Assembly (NCBI GenBank): GCA_027682925.1
Contig: JAQCYU010000008.1
Coordinates: forward strand, 1 to 64,000
Direction of reading: 5' to 3'
Length of the DNA stretch: 64,000 bases
Origin: Coriobacteriaceae bacterium AF45-21
Lineage (GTDB): Bacteria; Actinomycetota; Coriobacteriia; Coriobacteriales; Coriobacteriaceae
The stretch's first letter is position 1; each line of letters opens with the position of its first letter. Shown piece by piece: positions 47,751 through 57,471 of the stretch. A program made the position numbers and the translations under genes. The notes under the pieces are model-generated. The model had not been told where the DNA came from. It was given only the letters and a program-made list of their open reading frames with translations, and ran no database searches.

Positions 47751-49367
47751 TTACAGTGAGTCGATAAAGCGCTGCTGGGCGGCGCGGCCGGCTTCGTCCC
47801 ACTTAAAGACGCCGGCGTTGTCGAGCACGTGGCCAAACACTACGCCGACCTCCTCGTGCAGGATGTCGATGGCGTTGTCCGCCGTAAGCTCGTCGGCGCG
47901 GCGGGCATAGACGTCCTCGGCCCACGCGGCATGGCTGCGGCAAAGGTCGTCGCCCTCGAGCGCTGCGGCAAGGTCGTAGCTGGTATCGGCTTTGGCTGCC
48001 AGCAGGTGCTCGCGGACAGCGCCGAGCTCGGGAACCAGGCGCGGCGGAAGAATAGCCAGGCCCATAACCTCGATCAGGCCGATGTTCTCCTTCTTAATGT
48101 GGTGATACTCGGCATGCGGGTGGAAAACGCCCAGCGGATGCTCGTCGGTCGTGATATTGCAGCGAAGCGCCAGGTAGGCCTCGTAAATCTCGCCGCCGGC
48201 GTTGCCGCGGGAGTCGACGCGGCGGATGACGGGCGTCACGGTGTTGTGCGCTACGCCGTCGGCCGTGTGCGCGATAACGCCCGCAGACTCGTCGGTCCAC
48301 TCGCGCCAGGCGAGGATAATCTTCTCGGCAGCGTCGAGCAGCTGAGCGCGGTCATGCGAGCGCAGGCGCAGCACCGAGAGCGGCCACTGCAGCACAGTGC
48401 CGGTGACCTGGTCAAAACCGGGCATGCTAAACTGCGAGACCTCGGCGGCATGCATCATGGGGAACTCGTGCGCGCCGCCCTGGAAGTGGTCGTGCGACAG
48501 AATCGAGCCGCCCACGATAGGCAGGTCGGCGTTGGAGCCGATGAAGTAATGCGGGAACAGGTCCACAAAGTCGAGCAGGCAGGTCAAGCCCTTGCGGTCG
48601 ACGTGCATCGGACGATGCTCGGAGCTCATGGCAATGCAGTGCTCGTTAAAGTAGGCGTACGGGCTGTACTGGAAGCCCCAGCGCTCGCCATTAAGCTGAA
48701 TGGGAATAACGCGTAGGTTCTGGCGAGCGGGGTGGGCGCGCCGTCGGCTGCGGCGGAGCGTCCCGGGTAGCCTCGTTTTCGATGCACAGCTGGCAGGCGG
48801 GGTACTTTTCGCCCGTGTTCTTTGCGGCGCCGGCGGCAGCGATATCGCGTGGGTCCTTCTCGGGCTTGGACAGGTTGATGGTGATCTCCAGGTCACCCCA
48901 GTTGGTGGGGGTGCTCCATTTGATGTTGCGCGCGATGGCGGCACGGCGCACGTACCGGCGTCGCAGCACAGGCCGTAGAACCAGTCGGTTGCGGCGCGGG
49001 GCTCGTTGACGCCCATACGTCCGTTGAACTCCTCGTTTACAACCGAAGGCCTCGGCATGAGCGCACCCATGATGCGCATGGCGATGCGGTCGCGGCCTGA
49101 CGCCGTGTCCTCGGCGGCACCGTTGGTAACGGCGGCCTCGGAAAGCGCGGCAAGCGTGCCCTCCAGGTCAAAGTCGGGGAGTGTATCGGGGTGCAAGAGC
49201 GAAATCTTCTCGGTCTTGAGTGCCCAAGCCATGTCGAGTGCGGGGCCCGTGGCGCCGATGCACTCCAAAATGGCGTTGTATGCCCAGATCCGGTCGTCCT
49301 GGCCGATCATCGATCGGTGGATGGCGTACTCGATCAGGTTCTGCGCGGCCTCTCGCACGTCAGTCAT
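47751..49367 (-). CDS. galT: UDP-glucose-hexose-1-phosphate uridylyltransferase, class II (frames broken near 48955, 48771 and 48730)
   Basis: Restored length is 539 residues, the size of class II (GalT2) enzymes. Motifs are GLCCDAGYVRRAAIARNIKW, CQLCIENEGYPGR (after repair), NLRVIPIQLNGERWGFQYSP and SILSHDHFQGGAHEFPMM. It exchanges UMP between UDP-glucose and galactose-1-phosphate. Three single-base losses cancel out, so an uninterrupted 541-codon frame exists, but its residues ~141-219 are nonsense. The start overlaps the galK stop as TAATG (ATG 49376 is an alternative). Confidence 0.88.
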   Translation of the reverse strand: MTDVREAAQNLIEYAIHRSMIGQDDRIWAYNAILECIGATGPALDMAWALKTEKISLLHPDTLPDFDLEGTLAALSEAAVTNGAAEDTASGRDRIAMRIMGALMPRPSVVNEEFNGRMGVNEPRAATDWFYGLCCDAGTCAVPPSRATSNGAPPPTGVTWRSPSTCPSPRRTHAISLPPAPQRTRAKSTPPASCASKTRLPGTLRRSRRRAHPARQNLRVIPIQLNGERWGFQYSPYAYFNEHCIAMSSEHRPMHVDRKGLTCLLDFVDLFPHYFIGSNADLPIVGGSILSHDHFQGGAHEFPMMHAAEVSQFSMPGFDQVTGTVLQWPLSVLRLRSHDRAQLLDAAEKIILAWREWTDESAGVIAHTADGVAHNTVTPVIRRVDSRGNAGGEIYEAYLALRCNITTDEHPLGVFHPHAEYHHIKKENIGLIEVMGLAILPPRLVPELGAVREHLLAAKADTSYDLAAALEGDDLCRSHAAWAEDVYARRADELTADNAIDILHEEVGVVFGHVLDNAGVFKWDEAGRAAQQRFIDSL

Positions 49368-50571
49368 TACAGCCATGCCGCGTAAGCCCCCTTGTCAGAG
49401 ATGGCGTAGTGACGGGCAGAGCCCTCGCCCAGCCAGCCGTTCATCTTGGCAATGAAGGTGTCGACCAGATCGAGCGGCACGAAGGCCTGGATGGTACCGC
49501 CAAAGCCGCCGCCGTGGATACGAACGGCGCCACGGCCGTCGAGCACATGCTCGGCAAGAGCAAGCGCGTACATGGAAGGCTGCTCGGCACCCAGTTTGGC
49601 AACAACATTCTGCAGGTACATGGCGGAGCTGGCGCCGGACTCACGCGTCAGGACCAGGAACTGGTCAATGTCGCCGGCGTTCAGGGCCGCCCAGCGCTTA
49701 TCGACCAGGCCGTTCTCGTACCAGTAATGAACGGCGCGCAGGCAGGCGCGGTCGCCCAGCTTGGCGCGCAGCTCGGGGAGCTTGGCGTCAAAGTCCGCCA
49801 CGTTTACCTCGCACAGGCGTGCCTTGCCAAACTCGGCGGCGACGTCCTGCATCTCGCGCGGAACAGCGGCGTAGTCGTCGGTGGCTGCCACATGGTCGGC
49901 GCCGACCTTGACGAGCACGAGCGCATAGCCGTGATCCTCAAAGTTGAGTTCGAGCTTCTGGGTCTTAGGCTGAGCCTGGTCCTCAAAGTCCATGTAGCGA
50001 GGCCGCCCAGGCACACGGCAGCTTGGTCCATCAGACCGCAGGGCTTGCCGTAGTAGTTGTTCTCGGTGCGCTGGCTCATCTGGGCGAGTGCGACGGGTTC
50101 AATGGCGGGCGCGCCCCAGAGCGTCTCCATGGCGCGGCCGTAAGCCGCCTCGACAGCGGCGGAGCTAGAAAGGCCGCCACCCGAGGGGACGGAGCAGGTA
50201 AAGGCAAAGTCGAAGCCCTGGGGCTCAACGCCGAGACCTGCGACCTCGTGGGCCATACCGCGCACGAGGCTTGCGGACGTGCCCTTCTCGGACTCTTGAA
50301 TATCCAGCGTGTCGAGCGTGATCTCAAACGTAGGATAACCCTCGTCGGCGACGCGAACCTTGTTGGAATCGGTCGCCACGGCAATGCCGTCAACGGCGAC
50401 ATCGAGCGAGCCGGCGATAACGTGGCCACCCTCGTGGTCGGTGTGGTTGCCGCTGATCTCGGAGCGGCCGGGCGCGTGCACATAGAGAACCTGGCGGTCG
50501 CCGATGGGGCCAAACTCCTCCTCAAACAGCTTGGTGAGCGTGGCGAGTGTCTTTTCGTCGGGGGTGGTCAT
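49367..50571 (-). CDS. galK: Galactokinase (frame broken near 49996)
   Basis: Restored length is 401 residues. The galactokinase signature APGRSEISGNHTDHEGGHVI lies near residue 33, the ATP loop CSVPSGGGLSSSAAVEAA near 130, the catalytic region GKPCGLMDQAAVCLGGL near 175 and the third GHMP motif GGGFGGTIQAFVP near 350. The break is at CCTCGCTACATG, where one C gives LAYMDFED. It phosphorylates galactose from GalM. ATG 50571 follows AAAGGA. It is divergent from lacI at 50910 and transcribed into galT. Confidence 0.9.
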
Positions 50572-50611
50572 GGGAGTCCTTTCCTTGGCGCGCACGGGTG
50601 AGTTTTGCGTC

Positions 50612-50819
50612 GTTATGAGTACGTTAACAACTTGAAGCGGCATGAACCAAGTGTCCACGATACCGCACGTTACGGGCTATGTTAACGTACTCATAACACA
50701 TCGCTTGTCACTTTTTGAGAATCTGGTAATCGGTAGAAATACAGCCGTGAACGGTACTGTCGTATGGGCTTATAAAGCAGAAAAGATGCAGATAGAAAAA
50801 GTAGAGTACGTTAACATGC
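50612..50819. promoter_or_regulatory. Three LacI-type operators between galK and lacI
   Basis: GTTATGAGTACGTTAACAAC (50612-50631), TATGTTAACGTACTCATAA (from 50679, opposite orientation) and AGAGTACGTTAACATGC (from 50803) share ATGAGTACGTTAACA. A TGAACGGT-type site is at 50745-50755. Three copies between divergent genes suggest looping control of the gal genes by the neighbouring LacI protein. Confidence 0.8.
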
Positions 50820-50909
50820 GTCCGACGATAGCGGGCCTCGGTGCAGGGCGTGTTTCTGCCCAGGCCGGCATTCACGCTATTCAGATCTCGCAAGGGTGAA
50901 GGTGATCCT

Positions 50910-51941
50910 GTGGCAAGGCGCCCGTCCAACGATACAGGTACGCGTCCGGTCTCCATGGCCGACGTCGCCCGCGCTGCTGGCGTTTCGCAGCAGACGGTTT
51001 CGCGCGTCGCCAACGGTTTGCCTAACGTCAACGAGCAGACGCGCCAGCGCGTGCAGGCCGCTATGCAAGAGCTCGGCTTTCGTCCGAGTTATGCCGGTCG
51101 CTCGCTGCGCGACGGCCGTTACCATTCGGTCGGCCTGTGCGTCAACGATGTCACCAAGTTTGGCAACCTCTCAATGATCGACGGCATCGCCAGCGCTGCT
51201 CGCGAGCATAATTGCGCCATCACGCTGGTCGAGATGTCCAAGACCGAGGAGTTTTCGCTTGCCGAGGCCACGCGTCGTATGGCCGCGCTGCCCGTGGACG
51301 GCATCATTATCGGCATGAGTCGCATGGCACCCGATTTTGAGACGTTTGATCCGTTGCCGGGCATTGGCACGGTCATCGTTACCATGTACGCGCATCCGCG
51401 CGTGACCACAGTCGATTCCGACCATTACGGCTGCTCGCTATTGCTTATGGATCACCTGTTTGAGCTGGGACACGATCAGATTCGCTATATTGGCGGCCCG
51501 TCGTTCTCGGTCGACGAGCGGTTTCGTCGCGCCGGTTGGCAGGATGCACTCGAGCGTAAGCACATTAAGCCGCAGGCGCCGCTCGAGGGCGATTGGTCTG
51601 CCAACAGCGGATACGAAGCCGGCAGATATCTGGCCGAGCACGACCGCACCATGACGGCGATTTACGCGGCAAACGACCAAATGGCAAACGGTGCCATCGC
51701 CGCGCTGCGCGATAGCGGCTTGCGCGTGCCCGAGGACGTGAGCGTGGTGGGCGTCGATGATTCGCTCGATGATTTTGTAGCACACAACGAGCTCACGACC
51801 GTTCGATTCGACTTGCATCAGCGTGGGCGCGAGGTGTTTGAGCATGCGGTTCCCGAGGCGGGTACGGTGGGCAAAACCGTTGCCATTCGTATTCCCGGCC
51901 AGCTCATCATTCGACATAGCACGGCGATACCGCGCTCATAG
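50910..51941 (+). CDS. LacI family repressor of the gal genes
   Basis: A 343-residue LacI protein from GTG 50910 (GAAGGTGAT just upstream); the 23-codon upstream extension of the frame is rejected for lack of a binding site. The helix-turn-helix MADVARAAGVSQQTVSRVAN has Gln-Gln at the base-reading positions. Effector-domain motifs are DSDHYGCSLLLMDHL, GDWSANSGYEAG, AIYAANDQMANG and VPEDVSVVGVDDS. It is divergent from galK-galT. Confidence 0.92.
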   Translation: MARRPSNDTGTRPVSMADVARAAGVSQQTVSRVANGLPNVNEQTRQRVQAAMQELGFRPSYAGRSLRDGRYHSVGLCVNDVTKFGNLSMIDGIASAAREHNCAITLVEMSKTEEFSLAEATRRMAALPVDGIIIGMSRMAPDFETFDPLPGIGTVIVTMYAHPRVTTVDSDHYGCSLLLMDHLFELGHDQIRYIGGPSFSVDERFRRAGWQDALERKHIKPQAPLEGDWSANSGYEAGRYLAEHDRTMTAIYAANDQMANGAIAALRDSGLRVPEDVSVVGVDDSLDDFVAHNELTTVRFDLHQRGREVFEHAVPEAGTVGKTVAIRIPGQLIIRHSTAIPRS

Positions 51942-52070
51942 TTTGTGCTGGTAAACGGCGATTTATCGCATTTTAATAACAATCGGTAAGAATGCCGGCA
52001 GATAGCTGTTGGGATGCAGCCGAGTGCTATGATAAACGGGCTCTTTTGTCTATCTAGGAGGCTTTGCCTG

Positions 52071-53230
52071 ATGGAGATCACCAAGGATATCCGCTACGTT
52101 GGCGTCGACGATCACGACATTGACCTGTTCGAGGGCCAGTACGATGTGTCCGAGAACGGTATGGCATACAACAGCTACGTTATCTTGGGCGAAAAGATCG
52201 CTGTCGCCGATTCAGTCGATGGCGGGTTTGTCGACGAATGGCTCGGTAACCTCGAGGCTGTACTCGACGGTCGCACGCCCGACTACCTGGTCATCCATCA
52301 CATGGAGCCCGATCACTCCGCCGGCATCGCCGCCTTTATGGAGCGCTATCCCCAGGCACAGATTGTGGCAAGCATGGGCGCCTTCCGCATGATGGTTAAC
52401 TACTTTGACACCGACTTCCCCGAGCGCAAGATGGTTGTCAAGGAGGGTGACGTGCTCGATTTGGGCGGCCACAGCCTAACCTTTGTCGGCGCCCCCAACG
52501 TGCACTGGCCCGAGGTGCTGTTCTCCTACGAGGCCACCGACAAGGTGCTCTTTAGTGCCGACGGCTTTGGCAAGTTCGGCGCCAACGACATCGAGGATCC
52601 GGAAGGGTGGGCCTGCGAGGCGCGCCGTTATTACTTTGGCATCGTGGGTAAGTTCGGCAAGTTTGTGCAGGCCGTGCTCAAGAAGGCCGCCGATCTGGAC
52701 ATCCAGGTTATCTGCCCGCTCCACGGCCCTGTTCTTACCGAGAACCTGGGCTATTACCTCGACACCTACAACACCTGGTCGAGCTATCAGCCCGAGGACG
52801 AGGGCATCACGATTGCCTACGCGAGCGTGTACGGCCATCTGAGGCCGCCGTTGAGGAGCTCGCATCTGCGCTTGAGGCTCGCGGCCAGAAGGTTTCCGTC
52901 TTTGACCTGGCTCGCGACGACATGGCCGAGGCCGTTGAGGATGCGTTCCGCTACGACCGCCTGGTGCTCGCCTCCATTACCTATCAGGGCGAGATTTTCC
53001 CGTTCATGAGCACCTTTATCCACACGCTCGCTGAGCATGCCTACCAGAACCGCACCGTGGCGCTCGTCGAGGCTGGCTCTTGGGCACCTGCCGCCGCTAA
53101 GGTTATGGCCAAGGAGCTCGAGGGCATGAAAGACATCACGCTGACGCAGAATAAGGTGACCGTCCTGGGTTCGCTCAACGACGCTTCGCGCGCCCAGATC
53201 GAGGCCCTCGCTGACGAGCTGTCCAAGTAG
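52071..53230 (+). CDS. FprA-type flavodiiron protein (frame broken near 52839)
   Basis: Restored length is 386 residues. Residues ~1-250 are the metallo-beta-lactamase-like diiron domain: HHMEPDHSAG near residue 80 gives the H-x-E-x-D-H ligands, and CPLHGPV near 220 another His. Residues ~255-386 are a flavodoxin domain (IAYASVYGHTEAAVEELASA after repair). Such proteins reduce oxygen to water, or NO to N2O, and protect anaerobes. The break at GGCCATCTGAGG needs one base. It is preceded by TAGGAGG. A terminator follows. Confidence 0.87.
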
Positions 53231-53254
53231 CGATACGTTCACTTTCAACGCTCA

Positions 53255-53297
53255 AACCACCACAAAGGGGACAGGCACCTTTGTGGTGGTTTTTGTT
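53255..53297 (+). terminator. Intrinsic terminator
   Basis: AACCACCACAAAGG and CCTTTGTGGTGGTT form a 14-bp stem followed by TTTTTG. Its end overlaps the stop codon of the convergent DeoR gene. Confidence 0.9.
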
Positions 53298-54100
53298 TAA
53301 GCGCCGGCGATGACGAGATTTGGGCGGGCGTCGTCGACGGTCTCGGTGATTGAGGTGGCGACGGCATCATCGGGATCACGGTCCATCACGATGGTGTCGA
53401 CATCGACAAGCTCGGCAAAGCGATACATGCCGCGTCCGTTGACCTTGCTGGCGTCCATGAGGGCCACGTTTTGACGGGCTGCGGCGATCATGGCCGTTTT
53501 GGTCTCGGCCATCTGCGGAAAGTCGGTCGTAAAGCCGCAGCCGGGAACAAAAGCGCCGGGGCACATGACGGCAAGGTCGGCATGGACCATTTGGAGCGCC
53601 TGCATAGTAAGTGGGCCGTACAGATAGCGATGACCTTTGCGCAGTGCCCCGCCCAGCATGACGACATCGACCGAGGGCATGCTCTCGTCGATGTAATCGG
53701 CGATGGTGATGTCGGCCGTGATAACGGTGATGCCGTTGCGTTGATCGAGGAGCCGGACAAACTCGAGCGCCGTGGTGCCCGAGTCGACGAGCAGCGTGTC
53801 GCCGTCATTGACGAGCCCGATGGCGCTTTGCGCGATGGCCTGCTTGGCGGCAACATTGACGTTGATACGGCGATCCTGGGTGGATACGGTCAGTCGCTTC
53901 TGGAGCGACACAGCGCCACCGTGCGTGCGGCGCAGCTTGCCGGACTCGGCGAGCGCGTCTAGGTCCGCACGGGCGGTAACGGAGGACACACCAAAGGTCT
54001 GGGCGATTTCTGCTACCTGCACCGAGGCGTTATGTTCGAGCATCTCCATGATGGCGGCGCGACGTTCGTCGGCAAAAGCTCGGGTTGTTGCATGGGCCAT
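53297..54100 (-). CDS. DeoR family transcriptional regulator
   Basis: A 267-residue DeoR protein from ATG 54100 (GGAG 5 bases upstream; an open extension to 54148 has no site). The helix-turn-helix is IMEMLEHNASVQVAEIAQTF, VSSVTARADLDALAE and RTHGGA. The sensor domain shows LLVDSGTTALEFVRLL, ITVITADITIADYI, VVMLGGALRKGHRYLYGP and LMDASKVNGRGM. It is divergent from the class II aldolase gene, a probable target. Confidence 0.9.
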   Translation of the reverse strand: MAHATTRAFADERRAAIMEMLEHNASVQVAEIAQTFGVSSVTARADLDALAESGKLRRTHGGAVSLQKRLTVSTQDRRINVNVAAKQAIAQSAIGLVNDGDTLLVDSGTTALEFVRLLDQRNGITVITADITIADYIDESMPSVDVVMLGGALRKGHRYLYGPLTMQALQMVHADLAVMCPGAFVPGCGFTTDFPQMAETKTAMIAAARQNVALMDASKVNGRGMYRFAELVDVDTIVMDRDPDDAVATSITETVDDARPNLVIAGA

Positions 54101-54194
54101 ATTCGCTCCATCATCGTCTGAAATTTGCAGGAATTGTGTTGAGTCCATTTTCGTTCATTTTCTTTTTGAGTAAGAAAACACCTTTCGATTACTT

Positions 54195-54216
54195 ATCTTT
54201 TCTATAAAAGAAAGAT
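54195..54216. promoter_or_regulatory. AT-rich palindrome between deoR and the aldolase gene
   Basis: ATCTTTTCT and AAGAAAGAT-type arms around ATAAA, in a 335-bp divergent region that otherwise holds no gene. A possible DeoR operator. Confidence 0.35.
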
Positions 54217-54435
54217 GATTCGCTTGAAAACTGCAATGTCGTATAGAGGGATCCGGCGCGAACCCCTTCCGTTTGCTTTTCAAAAACGAGTGTCTTGACC
54301 TGTGTGCCGGTGATATCTCATACGTGCGACGCCGTCGATTTTCATACAATGGGCGCAGCAAAACGCAAGGTAAAACGCCTTGTGATCAACTACGCCCGAT
54401 GTCCAGATGCGGGCGAGGGAGAGGAGCAAACGCTC

Positions 54436-55293
54436 ATGGCACTTGTTACCACCGAAAAGATGCTCAAGGACGCTCAGGCCGGCCACTACGCCGTCGGCGC
54501 GTTCAACGTCGAGAACCTCGAGTTTGTTATGGCCGTTCTGGCCGCTGCCGAGGAGACCAAGTCCCCCGTCATCATGCAGACCACCCCGGGCACCATCAAG
54601 ACCGCTGGCCTGGATTACTTCTACGGCATGGTCAAGGCTGCCGCCGAGCGCGCTTCCGTGCCCGTCGCTCTGCACCTCGATCACGGCGATGGCTATGACC
54701 GCTGCATGCAGGCTTTCCGCACTGGCTACACCTCTGTCATGATTGACGGCTCGCACGAGTCCTTCGAGGACAACATTGCCCTGACCAAGTCCGTCGCCGA
54801 CGCTGGCCGCGCCATGGGCGTGCCCGTCGAGGCCGAGCTTGGCAAGGTCGGCGGCAAGGAGGACGACGGTCCCGCGGTTGAGGGCGAGAGCCCCTACACC
54901 GATCCGGCCGAGGCCAAGGAGTTCGTCGAGCGCACTGGCTGCACCTCCCTCGCTATTGGCGTTGGCACCAGCCACGGCGTGTACACGAGCGATCCGCACA
55001 TCGAGCAGTCCGTGGTCAAGGCCATCCGCGACGCCGTCGACGTGCCGCTGGTTCTGCACGGTACCTCCGGTGTGCCCGATGAGCAGGTTGCCGAGGCCGT
55101 GAAGAACGGCATCTGCAAGGTCAACTACGCCACCGAGCTGCGTCAGGCCTACACCAAGGGCTTCATGGCCTACATGGCCGAGAACCCCGCCTGCTTCGAT
55201 CCCAAGAAGCCGGCCAAGGAGGGCATGCGCGAGATCACCGAGCTGGTTAAGATCCGCATGACCAACCTCAACTCTGTGGGCAAAGCAGAGTAA
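54436..55293 (+). CDS. Class II tagatose/fructose-bisphosphate aldolase
   Basis: A 285-residue class II aldolase of the GatY/KbaY/FbaA type. Motifs are GAFNVENLEFVMAVL near residue 22, the metal-binding VALHLDHGDGYDRC near 78, IDGSHESFEDNI near 100, GKVGGKEDD near 137, IGVGTSHGVY near 175 and VLHGTSGVPDEQV near 207. It cleaves a ketose-1,6-bisphosphate to DHAP and glyceraldehyde-3-phosphate. It is the only aldolase here and would complete the LacC pathway. ATG 54436 is 10 bases after GAGGAG. Confidence 0.93.
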   Translation: MALVTTEKMLKDAQAGHYAVGAFNVENLEFVMAVLAAAEETKSPVIMQTTPGTIKTAGLDYFYGMVKAAAERASVPVALHLDHGDGYDRCMQAFRTGYTSVMIDGSHESFEDNIALTKSVADAGRAMGVPVEAELGKVGGKEDDGPAVEGESPYTDPAEAKEFVERTGCTSLAIGVGTSHGVYTSDPHIEQSVVKAIRDAVDVPLVLHGTSGVPDEQVAEAVKNGICKVNYATELRQAYTKGFMAYMAENPACFDPKKPAKEGMREITELVKIRMTNLNSVGKAE

Positions 55294-55323
55294 CAGCAAG
55301 GGCACTCCGACTCGCTACATATC

Positions 55324-55454
55324 CCGGGGAGGGACGAGGGCTTAGTTCCCCAATCGTCCTCGGGCATGCAAAAAGCCTCGCTGCGCACTTCGTGCGGCGA
55401 GGCTTTTTGCCTCCTGCGGAAAGATTAGAGAACTAACCCTTCGTCCCTCCCCGG
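55324..55454. repeat. Nested inverted repeat enclosing an intrinsic terminator
   Basis: An outer pair (55324-55348 and 55430-55454, core GGGGAGGGACGA) is almost perfectly complementary over 25 bp. Inside it, GCAAAAAGCCTCGC (55368-55381) and its complement at 55397-55410 form a terminator-like stem. Two direct repeats (CGCCCTTGTGGTGTT) follow at about 55470 and 55576. No gene in 55294-55615. Confidence 0.8.
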
Positions 55455-55615
55455 TTGACCTACTCGAGGTCGTCGCCCTTGTGGTGTTAGGTCTGAAAAT
55501 AATAAGAAGCCTTCGCGCTGCGGAATGATTTTGGAAACTAAGTACGGGGACCCGCCCAAACCGTCCTGCTCAATCGCCCTTGTGGTGTTGGGGCTGAAAG
55601 GGTGGGACGCGTGGG

Positions 55616-56239
55616 TTATTTGGTTGTTAGGGTTAGTAGGTCGTTGGGGGTTTTGAGGTTGTAGGTGGCGTTTGGGATATCTTGGTGTGATCCCCATGCT
55701 GCTCGGGCAAAACTGACCCCTGCCGAAGTTGCGCATTGTTCGTCGTAGACGGTGTCGCCAACGTAGACGACGTTGCCAGGATTCGCGCCCGCACGTCGGA
55801 GATATTCGAGCATGGGTGCGGGTGCGGGTTTATGTTCGGTTGTGTCTTCGACAAGGATGATGTGCTCAAAATACTTATCGAAATCAAGGGGTGCAATTTC
55901 TTTTGCGTATTCGTCGCGCGCACGTGAGGAGACGATGCCAAGTTTGCAGCCGCTATCGGCGAGTGTTGCGATGACTTCAAGCAAACCTGGAAACACGCTG
56001 ATGGTGCTTTTAAAGCTGGCGGCAACTTGGCACCAGCGATCCAACGTTGCCTGCGAGTAGATCCCAAGTTTCTCAAGGGCATCCTTGCCGGGTATGCCGA
56101 GGGCAAAGTCAAGCTCGTGTCGGGGAAGCGTTTTGCTGGTCTCTTCTTGGACAATCTGGACAAGCGATGACAGAACGCTTTCTTCTGTATCTGCCAATGT
56201 CCCATCAACGTCAAATACGATATGGTCAAAGTGCTTCAT
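55616..56239 (-). CDS. HAD superfamily (IA) phosphatase
   Basis: A 207-residue HAD hydrolase. Motif I is FDVDGTLADTEES at residues 9-21 (nucleophile Asp 9, acid Asp 11), motif II is GIVSSRARDEY near 100, motif III the Lys in TEHKPAPAPM near 135, and motif IV VYVGDTVYDEQCA near 158. It is a phosphoglycolate-phosphatase-like enzyme with unknown substrate. It lies 56 bases downstream of the AraC gene on the same strand, so the two may be co-transcribed. Confidence 0.92.
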   Translation of the reverse strand: MKHFDHIVFDVDGTLADTEESVLSSLVQIVQEETSKTLPRHELDFALGIPGKDALEKLGIYSQATLDRWCQVAASFKSTISVFPGLLEVIATLADSGCKLGIVSSRARDEYAKEIAPLDFDKYFEHIILVEDTTEHKPAPAPMLEYLRRAGANPGNVVYVGDTVYDEQCATSAGVSFARAAWGSHQDIPNATYNLKTPNDLLTLTTK

Positions 56240-56295
56240 ATGATTGCTCCTCTCTGTTGTTTGCCTGCAAGTTTGATGCAGTGACAGAAGAAGGG

Positions 56296-57234
56296 CTAGC
56301 GGGATTTCTGCCTGGTGCTATCGAGATTCTGCCTCGCTGCTCGATAGCTCGAAGGAGTGCATCCCATTTGTTCTTTAAATACCTGGCCAAGATGGCTTGC
56401 TGTCGCAAAGCCGCATTGGCGCGCGACTGTCTGGACCGTTCGCGTGGTGTGTGCCAAAAGTTCGCAAGCACGGTTTACGCGGTATGCGCGCAGATATGCC
56501 GCCGGGGTCGTTCCTGCGCAAGCTTCGATAATGCGGTAACACTCTCTTTCGCTTACGCCGGCTGCAGATGCCATCTGGGGCACATCTATAGCGGCTGCAT
56601 AGTTTGCGCGGATAAAGTCCAGGATTGCCTTGAACTGTACGTCGCGGCTGGTCATCCAAGAGGCGCCGTCGGAAGAAAAGAGCGGTTCGGTCTTGGCGTT
56701 AATCTGAATCCAGAGCTCTGACAAACTATTTCGAAGCGCCATCTCGTTCTGCGGCTGTTGAAGGTCGTGGCTAAAGGAGCTCTTCAGCAAATCGATAAAG
56801 GGCATATCGTCGGGATTGGTGGGCGACCATTTGAGCACATCGACGCCTCGACATTGAAGCAATGGGTTGATGTAGCGCTTTTGGAGACGTCCCGCGGGAT
56901 CGCCGAGCATCGACGGCTGAAAGATATGCAGCATTTGAATGGCTGGCGCCGAATTGGGTGATTGCAGCGTGCTGTGCAAAACGCCGCCGTTGATAAAGCC
57001 GGCGGACCCTTCCTCAAAGCGTACGTGCTCATGAGCCGCGTGCGTTCGATAGTCAATCGCTCCCTGCTCCATGTAGAAAAGCTCAACTTCGGAATGCCAG
57101 TGCCAGGGGACGGAATTGCCCGGATAGCGAGCGAATTCTGCGCGTTCGGCAATATAGGGCCAGTCTTCGGCGGTCTCGGGAAACGCTTCCTCGCGTCCTC
57201 CGCGGTGCAATTCTATGTGATCCATGTTTCGCAT
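56296..57234 (-). CDS. AraC family transcriptional regulator
   Basis: A 312-residue AraC protein. The N-terminal ~150 residues are a cupin sensor (FARYPGNSVPWHWHSEVELFY, then GSAGFINGGVLHS). The C-terminal ~100 residues are the double helix-turn-helix (AAAIDVPQMASAAGVSERE; GTTPAAYLRAYRVNRACELL; VARQCGFATASHLGQVFKEQ; GCTPSSYR). It probably responds to a sugar and regulates itself and the following HAD gene. The start is 57234 or 57225. Confidence 0.92.
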   Translation of the reverse strand: MRNMDHIELHRGGREEAFPETAEDWPYIAERAEFARYPGNSVPWHWHSEVELFYMEQGAIDYRTHAAHEHVRFEEGSAGFINGGVLHSTLQSPNSAPAIQMLHIFQPSMLGDPAGRLQKRYINPLLQCRGVDVLKWSPTNPDDMPFIDLLKSSFSHDLQQPQNEMALRNSLSELWIQINAKTEPLFSSDGASWMTSRDVQFKAILDFIRANYAAAIDVPQMASAAGVSERECYRIIEACAGTTPAAYLRAYRVNRACELLAHTTRTVQTVARQCGFATASHLGQVFKEQMGCTPSSYRAARQNLDSTRQKSR

Positions 57235-57259
57235 GGCATCAGTATAAAGCGCGATGGGC

Positions 57260-57469
57260 TTAGATTGCTCTTGCCTGTTCGGGGAACGCCTTGTCTAGGG
57301 ATGCTTGGAGCTTTTCGAAGGAAGCTCGTAAGTTGAGGCTCTGATCGGCTGAGCGCTTGGTTTTTGTGGTGGGGGAGTCGAGGAGACCGTTTCTCTGTGT
57401 CGGGGGGAAGGAGAAAAGGTTTGCATGTTTTAGGGATGGCTGCTGTGCTGCGTCATTGGAAGAATACAT
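57260..57469 (-). CDS. Possible small protein (69 aa)
   Basis: A 69-residue hydrophilic ORF rich in Ser, Lys and Leu with no recognised domain; the last 30 residues may form one helix (LRASFEKLQASLDKAFPEQA). Its ATG lies 2 bases after the stop of another small ORF (57472-57606), which could mean translational coupling, or both could be relics. It is in the gap between the AraC and NUDIX-Vsr genes. Confidence 0.35.
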   Translation of the reverse strand: MYSSNDAAQQPSLKHANLFSFPPTQRNGLLDSPTTKTKRSADQSLNLRASFEKLQASLDKAFPEQARAI

Positions 57470-57471
57470 GC

